A stretch of DNA of 27,537 bases, from the NCBI GenBank assembly GCA_000999395.1, contig LCOM01000012.1:1-27537 (forward strand), read 5' to 3'. How positions within the stretch are numbered: the stretch's first letter is position 1; each line of letters opens with the position of its first letter. The DNA is from Parcubacteria group bacterium GW2011_GWA2_47_7. GTDB taxonomy: Bacteria > Patescibacteriota > Minisyncoccia > Phycocordibacterales > UBA6899. This document shows, piece by piece, positions 21,504 to 27,537 of this stretch. A program made the position numbers and the translations under genes. The notes under the pieces are model-generated. The model was not told where the DNA came from. It did no database searches and saw nothing but the letters and a program-made list of their open reading frames with translations.

Positions 21504-22484
21504 ATGCCCATAACCCTTAGTTCAGCCGGCAACATGGCCGAAATCTTAAATACATTCTTGCGCATAAAGGGCAATAATAGTGGAGGATCCAACAGTGGAA
21601 GCGGTGCTTTTCCTCCCGCAAAGTCAGTGATTGCACTGCTCATCGAGATTGCGGTCCGCCTTTGGGAGGAGAGCGGCAAGTCCTATAAGAATCAGTCAGA
21701 GCTACTCGAAACCATGTTCTCTGCTCCAAACTTAGTTGGTAAAAAACTTTCTAAGAAGGAACAGAAAAAAGCTGCGGCGGTCATCGAAGAAATGACTGCG
21801 CCCGAACAATTGGTGTTTAGTATTGCGATGATGATTCTCAATCCAGAAGTAGTCACCATCAAGGTGCCGGCAGTGAAGGATGGCGCAAAGGTTGTCACTC
21901 CTGCATCGGAACGCACTGAAAAGAACGGTGTTGATCACCGTATCAACATCATGCGTGGTATTGCATCGCACGTGAATGACGACCTCAGCAACGCGAAGGA
22001 GGTTGCCGACATGTTGCGCGGTTTGGGGGCCATCAGCAAAAACGAGAAATCTTTTAAGCTGTTTGGCAAAATCCAAACCTGGGTGAAATCTATTCTCTGC
22101 TACGCTTGCGGTGTGACGTCTCTCAACGACATCACACTAGGGGTGCTAAAAGCGCGTGGGGTAAAGCTCATCAATCTGGTAGAGATGCCGGATCCGACTC
22201 AGCCGTTGCCGGGGTATGAACCATCACGGCTCATGCGCAAGTTCGCATGGTTGCCGGGAATGCCACCAATGCCACCAGAGTCTGCAAGGACTGAGACGAC
22301 AAGGAGAACAGTTCCCTGGTGGGTTCTTGGAATGATTGCGGTCGTCATCATTACGGCCATATTTGAAGGGTGCGACTATCGTACCACGGAGACCACGAGT
22401 GGCTCCGTTGTATCGGAGCTGCACCTTGTCAATATTCCCGCATCTGCCGATTCTTCGGCAGATGCGGGAAAAATGGAGAAATGA
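21504..22484 (+). CDS. Unknown protein with one C-terminal membrane helix
   Basis: 326 residues, family not recognised. A hydrophobic but probably amphipathic segment lies at about 38-55 (PAKSVIALLIEIAVRLWE), a charged helical region at 60-180 (KKLSKKEQKKAAAVIEEMTA), a short Cys-containing ILCYACGVTSL near 200, and a proline-rich segment with PGMPPMPPES. A single clear transmembrane helix, PWWVLGMIAVVIITAIF, follows near residue 278, then a 35-residue Ser/Ala-rich tail. A tail-anchored cytoplasmic protein is the simplest reading. It has the best promoter and ribosome site of the window and shares a four-base ATGA overlap with the next gene, so the two are co-translated. Confidence 0.75.
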   Translation: MPITLSSAGNMAEILNTFLRIKGNNSGGSNSGSGAFPPAKSVIALLIEIAVRLWEESGKSYKNQSELLETMFSAPNLVGKKLSKKEQKKAAAVIEEMTAPEQLVFSIAMMILNPEVVTIKVPAVKDGAKVVTPASERTEKNGVDHRINIMRGIASHVNDDLSNAKEVADMLRGLGAISKNEKSFKLFGKIQTWVKSILCYACGVTSLNDITLGVLKARGVKLINLVEMPDPTQPLPGYEPSRLMRKFAWLPGMPPMPPESARTETTRRTVPWWVLGMIAVVIITAIFEGCDYRTTETTSGSVVSELHLVNIPASADSSADAGKMEK

Positions 22485-23986
22485 CCATGAAAAGTTTTTT
22501 TGATTGGGTCGGCGGTATCTTTGCCGCAATTGCCCTCATCGCTGGACGCACATTGATCGGAGCAAGCTACCAACGCGGTATTCAGTATCTCACGCCACAC
22601 GTCGTGCGCTTTGTCGGCGGTGCCTTCCTTGCCCTCCTCATCATGCTCGTCACCGTTGTAACCGCGGCGTTCTTTGAATGGAAGACAGTCATTGCGCTGA
22701 CGACCATTCTTTTTCCGTTCGTGTTCCTCCCCTTCTTCGCTCTGCCAGCATTCAGTTTGCCGATCAGTGCGGTGATTGCGGGATACGATGCAGCCGAAGA
22801 AGGAGACCAGGCGAATTTTCGTCTTGTGTTTGACGGCCTGCGGAAGTACTTCAAGGGTCTGTGTGTCGTGGTGGTATGGGTAACAATATTCATGCTCACC
22901 ATCAACTTCGTACCAATCGGAAAAAGCTTTGTGATGACATCGGCGCTCCTTGCGCTTCTTATCATTTTGCTCGCTTCGTTCGGGACGGGCCTAGTCCCGA
23001 TTTCACCACTGCTCCACCGACGGATTTTCTATCTCGCGGCATGGGGTATTCTCGGTGGAGTCGTCGCGCTATTTGCACTCGCTGTTCCCAATGAAGTCTA
23101 TTCTCGCTATGGTATAAATTTCAGTGCGGGGGTCACCAACACTGAGAAGATTGCCTATGCAAACGAAGAAAAGAGCAAGGCTATCGTTGATGCTCGTGGG
23201 GCGCGCAATGAGCGCATCGTAACAGCTCTTATGAACTGCGAGGTGAGTACTTCCAAATTCACCATGAGGCAACATGAGAAATTCGAAGAGCGTTGCGGGA
23301 AATATGTGGATCCGAAGGGGCTCACGCGAGAGGAGGTGAAGGCATACTGGCCAGATTTTTTCGCTGATGTGAGTGGTGTCAAGGAGGACATCGCTCACGA
23401 GGAAAAATTCAGTACGGTAGTCACGAGGAAGTGGAATAAGCGGGTCTCCGAGTTTGGCCTTCTTTTGGTTGTCGTGGCAATATTCGTTCTCCTTCTGATT
23501 CTTTATAGACTTGCAAAATATCTGTTTGGCGCAAAAACATATGTTGCCGTCGCCAAATCGGTAGCAATCTCAAAGACAGCGACGACAAAAAAGGGTAGCT
23601 TCGGATGTTCACCCTTCTGCATTATTGCGGCACTCACCATTGGCGTGGCGCTATTTGCCTTGTACACTCACTTTGACGATAAAACGGGTAGTCTACCTAT
23701 TGCAAGTCAAAATAATCGCGTTGATCTCGGTAATGGTCAATACGCGGCCCAGTGGACGAGCTGGGTCACACTAGACGGTGTATGTGGTCCTGGACGATTG
23801 GGGGTCGAGAAGGAATGCGTCAATCAGTGGTACACGAGAGAAACTCACGCGTCCTTTCGCCTGGAGGTCACTTCAAATGGAAGAGTTCTGAGTGGGTATC
23901 TGTATTCTGAGCGAGACCTTCCCGGACGGAAGGAAGGAAACATGGTGAAGGAGTTGTCCATCTTCCTCAAAACCGCAAGAAGTTGA
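22481..23986 (+). CDS. Multi-pass membrane protein of unknown function
   Basis: 501 residues from the ATG in the ATGA overlap at 22481; Met3 (22487) is an alternative. Hydrophobic stretches: about 40-65 (FVGGAFLALLIMLVTVVTAA), 66-100, 125-145 (GLCVVVVWVTIFMLTINFVP), 148-170, 178-205, then a soluble segment of roughly 110 residues rich in charge (EEKSKAIVDARGARNERIV), helices near 325-350 (FGLLLVVVAIFVLLLILYRL) and 380-400, and a soluble C-terminal domain of about 90 residues with WVTLDGVCGPGRLGVEKECV, perhaps disulfide-linked outside the cell. No family recognised. It pairs with the 326-residue tail-anchored protein in a two-gene operon ending at a strong terminator. Confidence 0.75.
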   Translation: MTMKSFFDWVGGIFAAIALIAGRTLIGASYQRGIQYLTPHVVRFVGGAFLALLIMLVTVVTAAFFEWKTVIALTTILFPFVFLPFFALPAFSLPISAVIAGYDAAEEGDQANFRLVFDGLRKYFKGLCVVVVWVTIFMLTINFVPIGKSFVMTSALLALLIILLASFGTGLVPISPLLHRRIFYLAAWGILGGVVALFALAVPNEVYSRYGINFSAGVTNTEKIAYANEEKSKAIVDARGARNERIVTALMNCEVSTSKFTMRQHEKFEERCGKYVDPKGLTREEVKAYWPDFFADVSGVKEDIAHEEKFSTVVTRKWNKRVSEFGLLLVVVAIFVLLLILYRLAKYLFGAKTYVAVAKSVAISKTATTKKGSFGCSPFCIIAALTIGVALFALYTHFDDKTGSLPIASQNNRVDLGNGQYAAQWTSWVTLDGVCGPGRLGVEKECVNQWYTRETHASFRLEVTSNGRVLSGYLYSERDLPGRKEGNMVKELSIFLKTARS

Positions 23987-24007
23987 GTTCTTTGCCTAGC
24001 AGAAGCA

Positions 24008-24035
24008 AACCGGGGTCCCTGACCCCGGTTTTTTT
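24008..24035 (+). terminator. Rho-independent terminator of the 21.5-24.0 kb operon
   Basis: AACCGGGGTC (24008-24017) and GACCCCGGTT (24021-24030) form a ten-base stem with a CCT loop, followed by T to 24035. Confidence 0.92.
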
Positions 24036-24063
24036 ACTTCTTCAAAATAGAAACGACAAATAC

Positions 24064-24411
24064 TTACGGTACAACGTAAGGAATGTTGGGGGCAGACATT
24101 GAGGGTCCGCCACTCGGAATGAGCGAATCTTGAATAAATCCGACAATACCCCAAATAGACACAATGACAAATAAACCGACCATCCCCCATATCATAAACA
24201 TCTTCCCATCGGCTACTGCCTTTTCATCACCCGCGTGAGCAATAAACTTCACAACTCCCCACATAAAGAAAAAAACGGCAATCGACACGAGGAACGGCCC
24301 CATTAAACTCAATATATGTTCAATATCACTAATGATTGTAAATGCTGTTGCCGCGGAAGCCATTACAGGAAAAGTGAGGAGTGCAAATAGAATTGAATAT
24401 TTTTTATACAT
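24064..24411 (-). CDS. T4SS-pilin-like small membrane protein 1
   Basis: 115 residues. Signal peptide ending near FPVMASAATA (residues 14-23), then two membrane helices at about 34-56 (MGPFLVSIAVFFFMWGVVKF) and 68-92 (MIWGMVGLFVIVSIWGIVGF) separated by the polar hairpin IAHAGDEKAVADGK, and a 20-residue Ser/Pro tail. This layout is that of the CPR T4SS_pilin/TrbC-VirB2-like families, where the mature subunit is a two-helix hairpin that may polymerise. It belongs to the subgroup with WG(V/L)VKFI..A.DE. Its first eight bases overlap the end of the next gene upstream. It is the last gene of the minus-strand array. Confidence 0.75.
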   Translation of the reverse strand: MYKKYSILFALLTFPVMASAATAFTIISDIEHILSLMGPFLVSIAVFFFMWGVVKFIAHAGDEKAVADGKMFMIWGMVGLFVIVSIWGIVGFIQDSLIPSGGPSMSAPNIPYVVP

Positions 24412-24721
24412 ACTTCATTACATCTATAGACGGATCAATCGAATTAATAAGAAAATGCATGATTGCAAACACCGAGACCATTATGGCCATACCAACGATA
24501 CCCCAAATCATCCCGATACGCCCCTTCTCACGAAGTTCGGCATTATCCGGGTTCCATATATATGTCACGATACCAAAGATAAAATATGCCACCGCAACAG
24601 CAAACATGAGTGCGATAAGCGGGTTGAGTATATTGGAATAAATTTTTCCAACAAACGTCAACACTGACGCGGGTATGAGCACGGCAGCCTCGGCAATGTT
24701 GGGAAGAAATATGTTTATCAT
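24404..24721 (-). CDS. T4SS-pilin-like small membrane protein 2
   Basis: 105 residues. The signal sequence is short (FLPNIAEAAVL) and may serve as an uncleaved anchor. Helices lie at about 32-53 (LNPLIALMFAVAVAYFIFGI) and 69-92 (IGMIWGIVGMAIMVSVFAIM), with the linker YIWNPDNAELREKGR. The N-x-D-x-x-REKG linker is shared with the gene at 25374. A TATACT box about ten bases before the start (minus strand) suggests its own near-leaderless promoter, consistent with the terminator that separates it from the gene at 24842. It overlaps the following pilin-like gene by eight bases. Confidence 0.7.
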   Translation of the reverse strand: MINIFLPNIAEAAVLIPASVLTFVGKIYSNILNPLIALMFAVAVAYFIFGIVTYIWNPDNAELREKGRIGMIWGIVGMAIMVSVFAIMHFLINSIDPSIDVMKYV

Positions 24722-24779
24722 AGTAATAGTATATCAACCATCTTATTGTTTTGGAATACACTAGTCGCAGTTTGTATAA

Positions 24780-24804
24780 CAAAAACCCGCACATCCTGCG
24801 GGTT
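24780..24804 (-). terminator. Rho-independent terminator inside the pilin-like array
   Basis: AACCCGCA (24784-24791) pairs with TGCGGGTT (24797-24804); on the minus strand a T-run follows (the five A at 24781-24785). It ends the transcript of the gene at 24842-25192. Confidence 0.8.
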
Positions 24805-24841
24805 CTTGAAAGACCGAAGTCAGTCTACTTTGTCCTTAAAT

Positions 24842-25192
24842 TTAGGATGGAACCAAATTGCCCGTCGCTGGTGCGTTTACCACGGTCACAGATCCAGACA
24901 AACCAGTAGACTCCTGGACGTAACCGATTATTCCCCAGAACGCAACCATCACGAAAATGGCGATCATGCCCCAGCTCATGAGTGTCTTGCCTGACTCCTT
25001 TGCGGCCTCGTCACTTGCATTAGCAATATACTTGACCAATCCCCAAAAAAAGAGGAGGACAGCGAGAGCCAGTAAGAGAGGGATAAGCAAATCAATGATA
25101 TTCTGAACAGCATTGACTGTATTCTCCAGTGGAGTTTGTGCGAAAGCCATGACCGGGCTCATAAGCAAACCTCCGATAATAAATTTCTTCAT
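24842..25192 (-). CDS. T4SS-pilin-like small membrane protein 3
   Basis: 116 residues from the ATG at 25192 (MKKFIIGGLLMSPVMAFAQT); the frame extends 13 codons further upstream but the signal peptide starts here. Signal peptidase site after AFA at residue 18. Helices at about 33-55 (LLIPLLLALAVLLFFWGLVK) and 72-93 (WGMIAIFVMVAFWGIIGYVQ), with the linker YIANASDEAAKESGK. Near-identical in plan to protein 1. It has its own promoter (25325-25353), a leader of about 125 bases and its own terminator, so it is expressed separately from its neighbours and is a good candidate for the major subunit. Confidence 0.78.
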   Translation of the reverse strand: MKKFIIGGLLMSPVMAFAQTPLENTVNAVQNIIDLLIPLLLALAVLLFFWGLVKYIANASDEAAKESGKTLMSWGMIAIFVMVAFWGIIGYVQESTGLSGSVTVVNAPATGNLVPS

Positions 25193-25324
25193 AGAACCAA
25201 AATAAATTAATAATAATCTTATAAACATCAAACAAACTATATATAAATGATATCCTACTTAACAAGTGTGGGCAATCCGCTTTTAGAGATTCCTGTGGAT
25301 TACGACTTAACCTCCATAAATACT

Positions 25325-25353
25325 ATTATATCACAAATTCTATTGCTAGTCAA
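25325..25353 (-). promoter_or_regulatory. Strong promoter of pilin-like gene 3
   Basis: On the minus strand TTGACT (25353-25348), 17 bases, TATAAT (25330-25325). The -35 lies in the inverted repeat CTATTG-CTAGT-CAATAG (25341-25357). The roughly 125-base leader can fold AATCC against GGATT. Confidence 0.8.
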
Positions 25354-25373
25354 TAGAATCATATATATTAATA

Positions 25374-25712
25374 TCAATCTGTCACAAACCCGGGAACTCC
25401 ACCGGTACTGACCCCAAGGGTATCAATAATAAAACCAACTATTGCCCATAGCGATACGAGGACGACAAGCGCGATTATCCCCCACACGATGTATTTCTTG
25501 CCCTTTTCGCGCTCCGCCGCATCATTCGCATTCATAATAAATTTGACTACTGCCCAAATAAAAAAAACAGTCGCCAACATAAAGAACAATCCCCCGAGAT
25601 CCTGAAGGAGCGAAAGAATCAACCCCTGTAGCGCAAAAATATCTCCAGCAGCGGCAAATGCTGAACAGGGGGCAAGTAGCGATGCAATACAAATCAAGTA
25701 GTTCTTTTTCAT
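25374..25712 (-). CDS. T4SS-pilin-like small membrane protein 4
   Basis: 112 residues. Signal peptide MKKNYLICIASLLAPCSAFA with cleavage after residue 20. Helices at about 34-57 (LQDLGGLFFMLATVFFIWAV) and 72-95 (IVWGIIALVVLVSLWAIVGF), joined by FIMNANDAAEREKGKKY. Short Gly/Val tail. Same subgroup as proteins 1-3. It begins 18 bases after the stop of the next upstream gene, as part of one operon reaching back to the solute-binding protein gene. Confidence 0.77.
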   Translation of the reverse strand: MKKNYLICIASLLAPCSAFAAAGDIFALQGLILSLLQDLGGLFFMLATVFFIWAVVKFIMNANDAAEREKGKKYIVWGIIALVVLVSLWAIVGFIIDTLGVSTGGVPGFVTD

Positions 25713-25730
25713 GATAAAAGGCGCTAAGTA

Positions 25731-26072
25731 TTAATTGGTTGGCGTGCTTAAAAAAGGAATACCAATCCCGGCTCCAAATAATGTCATGGTGAGAATTTCA
25801 ACAAACGCCCACATCCCGACTACCACCACTGCCCCGATAATCGCCCACAGGAGATATCCCTTCAACTCCTCTCGTTTCTTCTCGTTGTCAAGGTTTAACA
25901 TGTACATCGCAATACCAAAAATAATGCCAACGGCAAGTGCGACGAAAAGTATCGTGATTATGTTTTGGATAATTTTGAGGAGCAATTCAATGAAAGCTTT
26001 GAAATTCGTAAATTGCGCGAACGCCACGGCGGGCATCAAGAAGACTAAGGATGTGAGATAAAATTTATTCAT
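25731..26072 (-). CDS. T4SS-pilin-like small membrane protein 5
   Basis: 113 residues. Signal peptide MNKFYLTSLVFLMPAVAFAQ, cleavage near residue 19. Helices at about 36-58 (IITILFVALAVGIIFGIAMY) and 72-98 (LLWAIIGAVVVVGMWAFVEI), with the charged linker NLDNEKKREELKG. Intermediate between the WG.VKF subgroup and the YAGF subgroup. It lies seven bases after the next upstream gene. Confidence 0.75.
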   Translation of the reverse strand: MNKFYLTSLVFLMPAVAFAQFTNFKAFIELLLKIIQNIITILFVALAVGIIFGIAMYMLNLDNEKKREELKGYLLWAIIGAVVVVGMWAFVEILTMTLFGAGIGIPFLSTPTN

Positions 26073-26079
26073 ATATCAA

Positions 26080-26421
26080 TTAAAATAAACTGGCCGTACC
26101 ATATACCATATCGGCTAATGACCTTGCTCCCAATATAATGGCCGCACCAACAAGCGTCCACAGGATCCAAACTTTTGACTTCCTGACTTGCTCTTCGTTC
26201 CCGCCTGCGGTCACCATCATAAATCCAGCATAGACAATAGCGCAGACAAGAATTGGTGTCCCAATCAGCTGGATAATTTGGATAAGAAGATATATAAAGT
26301 CCGACATAGTGCTTCCCGCCCCAGGCGCAGGGTTTGTGAGAAGTAGCTGAGCATACACCCTACTCGCAGGAAGCAAGATGATGAGCCCTATGAGATATTT
26401 GTAATTATTTTTTATTAACAT
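26080..26421 (-). CDS. T4SS-pilin-like small membrane protein 6
   Basis: 113 residues. Signal peptide ending ASRVYAQ near residue 25. Helices at about 41-70 (QLIGTPILVCAIVYAGFMMV) and 82-104 (VWILWTLVGAAIILGARSLA). The linker VTAGGNEEQVRKSK defines the second subgroup of the array, with (Y/S)GF..VTAGGNE, which matches the T4SS pilin pattern most closely. It overlaps the upstream gene by seven bases (26415-26421), showing translational coupling. Confidence 0.8.
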   Translation of the reverse strand: MLIKNNYKYLIGLIILLPASRVYAQLLLTNPAPGAGSTMSDFIYLLIQIIQLIGTPILVCAIVYAGFMMVTAGGNEEQVRKSKVWILWTLVGAAIILGARSLADMVYGTASLF

Positions 26422-26819
26422 GAAAAAGGTGCGCCACCACCAGCCCCTAGACTAATAATCGTAGTCCCGACTGCAAGCGCAATTGCCTTTGCTCCAAGGA
26501 GAACGAGTGCCCCCAACATCGTCCACATGAATGACGTGCGAGCTTTCGATATCTTGGCCTCATTGCCCCCCGCCGTGACGAAGAGAAATCCCGAGTAAAT
26601 AATAAACATTACTATAATCGGTACACCGATAAGGAACACGAGATCTACTATCGATAGTAGGAAGCAGGGAATGTCTGTGGCGGTGACTCCTCCTGTTCCC
26701 GAATTAAGAGGATTACAATAGGTGCCCGACGATGGGTTGCAGAGTGCCTGAGAGAACACGGGGAACGTCATGAGGATGAGCGCTGTCAAGGAAATAAGTT
26801 GTGTAGAATATTTTTTCAT
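26415..26819 (-). CDS. T4SS-pilin-like small membrane protein 7
   Basis: 134 residues. Signal peptide ending FSQALC near residue 27, then a Gly/Asn-rich segment with three cysteines (LCNPSSGTYCNPL and IPCF), helices at about 54-82 (VFLIGVPIIVMFIIYSGFLF) and 95-118 (FMWTMLGALVLLGAKAIALA), linker VTAGGNEAKISKAR, and a final cysteine in GGGAPFSC. The N- and C-terminal cysteines could form an extracellular disulfide. Its motif is nearly that of protein 6. Start ATG 26819, 14 bases after the upstream gene. Confidence 0.8.
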   Translation of the reverse strand: MKKYSTQLISLTALILMTFPVFSQALCNPSSGTYCNPLNSGTGGVTATDIPCFLLSIVDLVFLIGVPIIVMFIIYSGFLFVTAGGNEAKISKARTSFMWTMLGALVLLGAKAIALAVGTTIISLGAGGGAPFSC

Positions 26820-26833
26820 ATCCTGTATGAATA

Positions 26834-27304
26834 TTATGGACCGAGTAAATTAAATACGGAACCCGTTCCGAGGAAGAATGTGACGATGAACTTAACAACT
26901 ATCCACGCGGCAAGTGCAATCACAATACCAATAAGCACGTTAAGGAATACATCGTGCGCCCGCGTGACCTGGCTTTCATTGCCACGATTGGTCACGTAGA
27001 GAAATCCCGCGTAGGCAAACATGATGGCGGCGATCGGCATCGCGATCTTGAATATCAGAAACTCAATAACACTCTGCGCAATCAGAATGACATCATTAAA
27101 ATAACACTCTTCGTGAGTTCCAACCACCCACACATAACCATCGGGGTCCTTTACGATGTTGTCACTATCCAAATCAAATCCACAAGGAATGAGCGTTCCA
27201 GGTGGCGGAGGGGCTGCAAACACCAAATAAGGAGTCAAAAGGAGCATGAGACCAAATACAATCGGAATAAAAAGCCCCCTGTCTGTTTTTGCGGAAATAA
27301 ACAT
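26834..27304 (-). CDS. T4SS-pilin-like small membrane protein 8, larger form
   Basis: 156 residues. Signal peptide ending PYLVFAAPPP near residue 31, then an extracellular-type segment of about 45 residues with two cysteines (LIPCGFDLDSDN and THEECYFND). Helices at about 83-105 (IFKIAMPIAAIMFAYAGFLY) and 121-145 (VLIGIVIALAAWIVVKFIVT), linker VTNRGNESQVTRAH. The YAGFLYVT..GN motif ties it to proteins 6 and 7. Its start lies five bases after the stop of the solute-binding protein gene, so it is the first of the array in that operon. Confidence 0.8.
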   Translation of the reverse strand: MFISAKTDRGLFIPIVFGLMLLLTPYLVFAAPPPPGTLIPCGFDLDSDNIVKDPDGYVWVVGTHEECYFNDVILIAQSVIEFLIFKIAMPIAAIMFAYAGFLYVTNRGNESQVTRAHDVFLNVLIGIVIALAAWIVVKFIVTFFLGTGSVFNLLGP

Positions 27305-27309
27305 AGATG

Positions 27310-27537
27310 CTAGTAATGTGATAATAGTTCAGAAATATCTGTCGAAAGTCGCGACACGGCTTTCGTAGGATCACTTAGTCCAGACGAAATTGACTCAACC
27401 ATGACGCGAAAAGACTTATCGGATTCCTCGGGCTTCGGATCGAGCCATGTACGCGCACGAATTGCACCATCATAGAATACCGTCATCGCCGCATCGGTTG
27501 GGGTGACCTTGAGCAGGTCACGACGTACCGGTGGAAG
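27310..27537 (-). CDS. Probable extracellular solute-binding protein, C-terminal part (cut by window edge)
   Basis: The last 75 residues are seen: LPPVRRDLLKVTPTDAAMTV, then FYDGAIRARTWLDPKP, then SFRVMVESISSGLSDPTKAV and a final SELLSHY before TAG (27310-27312). The LP.R.D start, the RTWLDP segment and the closing helices with a short S-G-x-x-x-P-x-x-A-V-x-R run resemble the end of family 1 solute-binding proteins of ABC importers. Only this part is available, so the substrate and even the family remain provisional. It stands five bases before the first pilin-like gene, apparently in the same operon. Confidence 0.6.
   Translation of the reverse strand, partial: LPPVRRDLLKVTPTDAAMTVFYDGAIRARTWLDPKPEESDKSFRVMVESISSGLSDPTKAVSRLSTDISELLSHY

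Noticed and set aside
1..27537. CRISPR array
   Set aside because: No regularly spaced direct repeats with unique spacers were seen, and there are no cas genes.
1..27537. Alternative genetic code (TGA as glycine) as in Gracilibacteria
   Set aside because: TGA serves as a normal stop, for example at 22482-22484 with the ATGA overlap, and reading frames of core genes contain no internal TGA.

Overview
The window looks like a chromosome segment of a Candidate Phyla Radiation (Patescibacteria), probably parcubacterial, organism. The clues are a compact initiation factor 2 with almost no N-terminal domain, very short or absent mRNA leaders, small DUF4446-type genes, a long run of tiny T4SS-pilin-like membrane proteins, and standard use of TGA as a stop. 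No taxonomic search could be run, so this placement is inference.

Layout. 1-4400 is core genome: the start of a Fe/Mn superoxide dismutase (cut by the window edge), a cysteine desulfurase, a small membrane protein, a DUF4446 protein, infB and rbfA. 4414-4990 holds tRNA-Cys(GCA), tRNA-Leu(UAA) and tRNA-Lys(CUU). Between the last two lies a structured repeat that ends in a copy of the tRNA-Leu 3' tail. From tRNA-Lys to about 18.0-18.1 kb there is an apparent integrated element. It carries a large serine recombinase whose end reads antisense into tRNA-Lys, a zinc-ribbon protein, a primase-polymerase/SF3-like helicase, a 44-residue protein and a winged-helix-like protein. Its cargo is (a) a riboswitch-like RNA leader in front of a three-gene set that includes a DUF805 membrane protein, and (b) a protease module on the minus strand: a frame-broken caspase, a single polypeptide joining an AAA+ ATPase to a subtilisin-like protease (like IetA and IetS fused), and a membrane-anchored protein.

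18.0-19.0 kb is gene-poor: a gene remnant, a 23-bp perfect hairpin, two related repeat copies, tRNA-Leu(UAG), and a second tRNA-tail duplication. 19.0-24.0 kb holds a large protein of unknown function, a third repeat copy, and a two-gene membrane operon with a clear promoter and terminator. 24.0-27.3 kb is an array of eight small signal-peptide/two-helix proteins on the minus strand. They are probably pilin-like subunits, and they follow the end of a probable extracellular solute-binding protein gene.

Most interesting points: the two-protease (caspase plus AAA-subtilase) module on a mobile element, which looks like a defence system; a structured RNA family with compensatory base changes in three copies; a riboswitch-like leader at 10.6-10.77 kb with mutually exclusive helices; and interleaved long inverted repeats just upstream of the recombinase.
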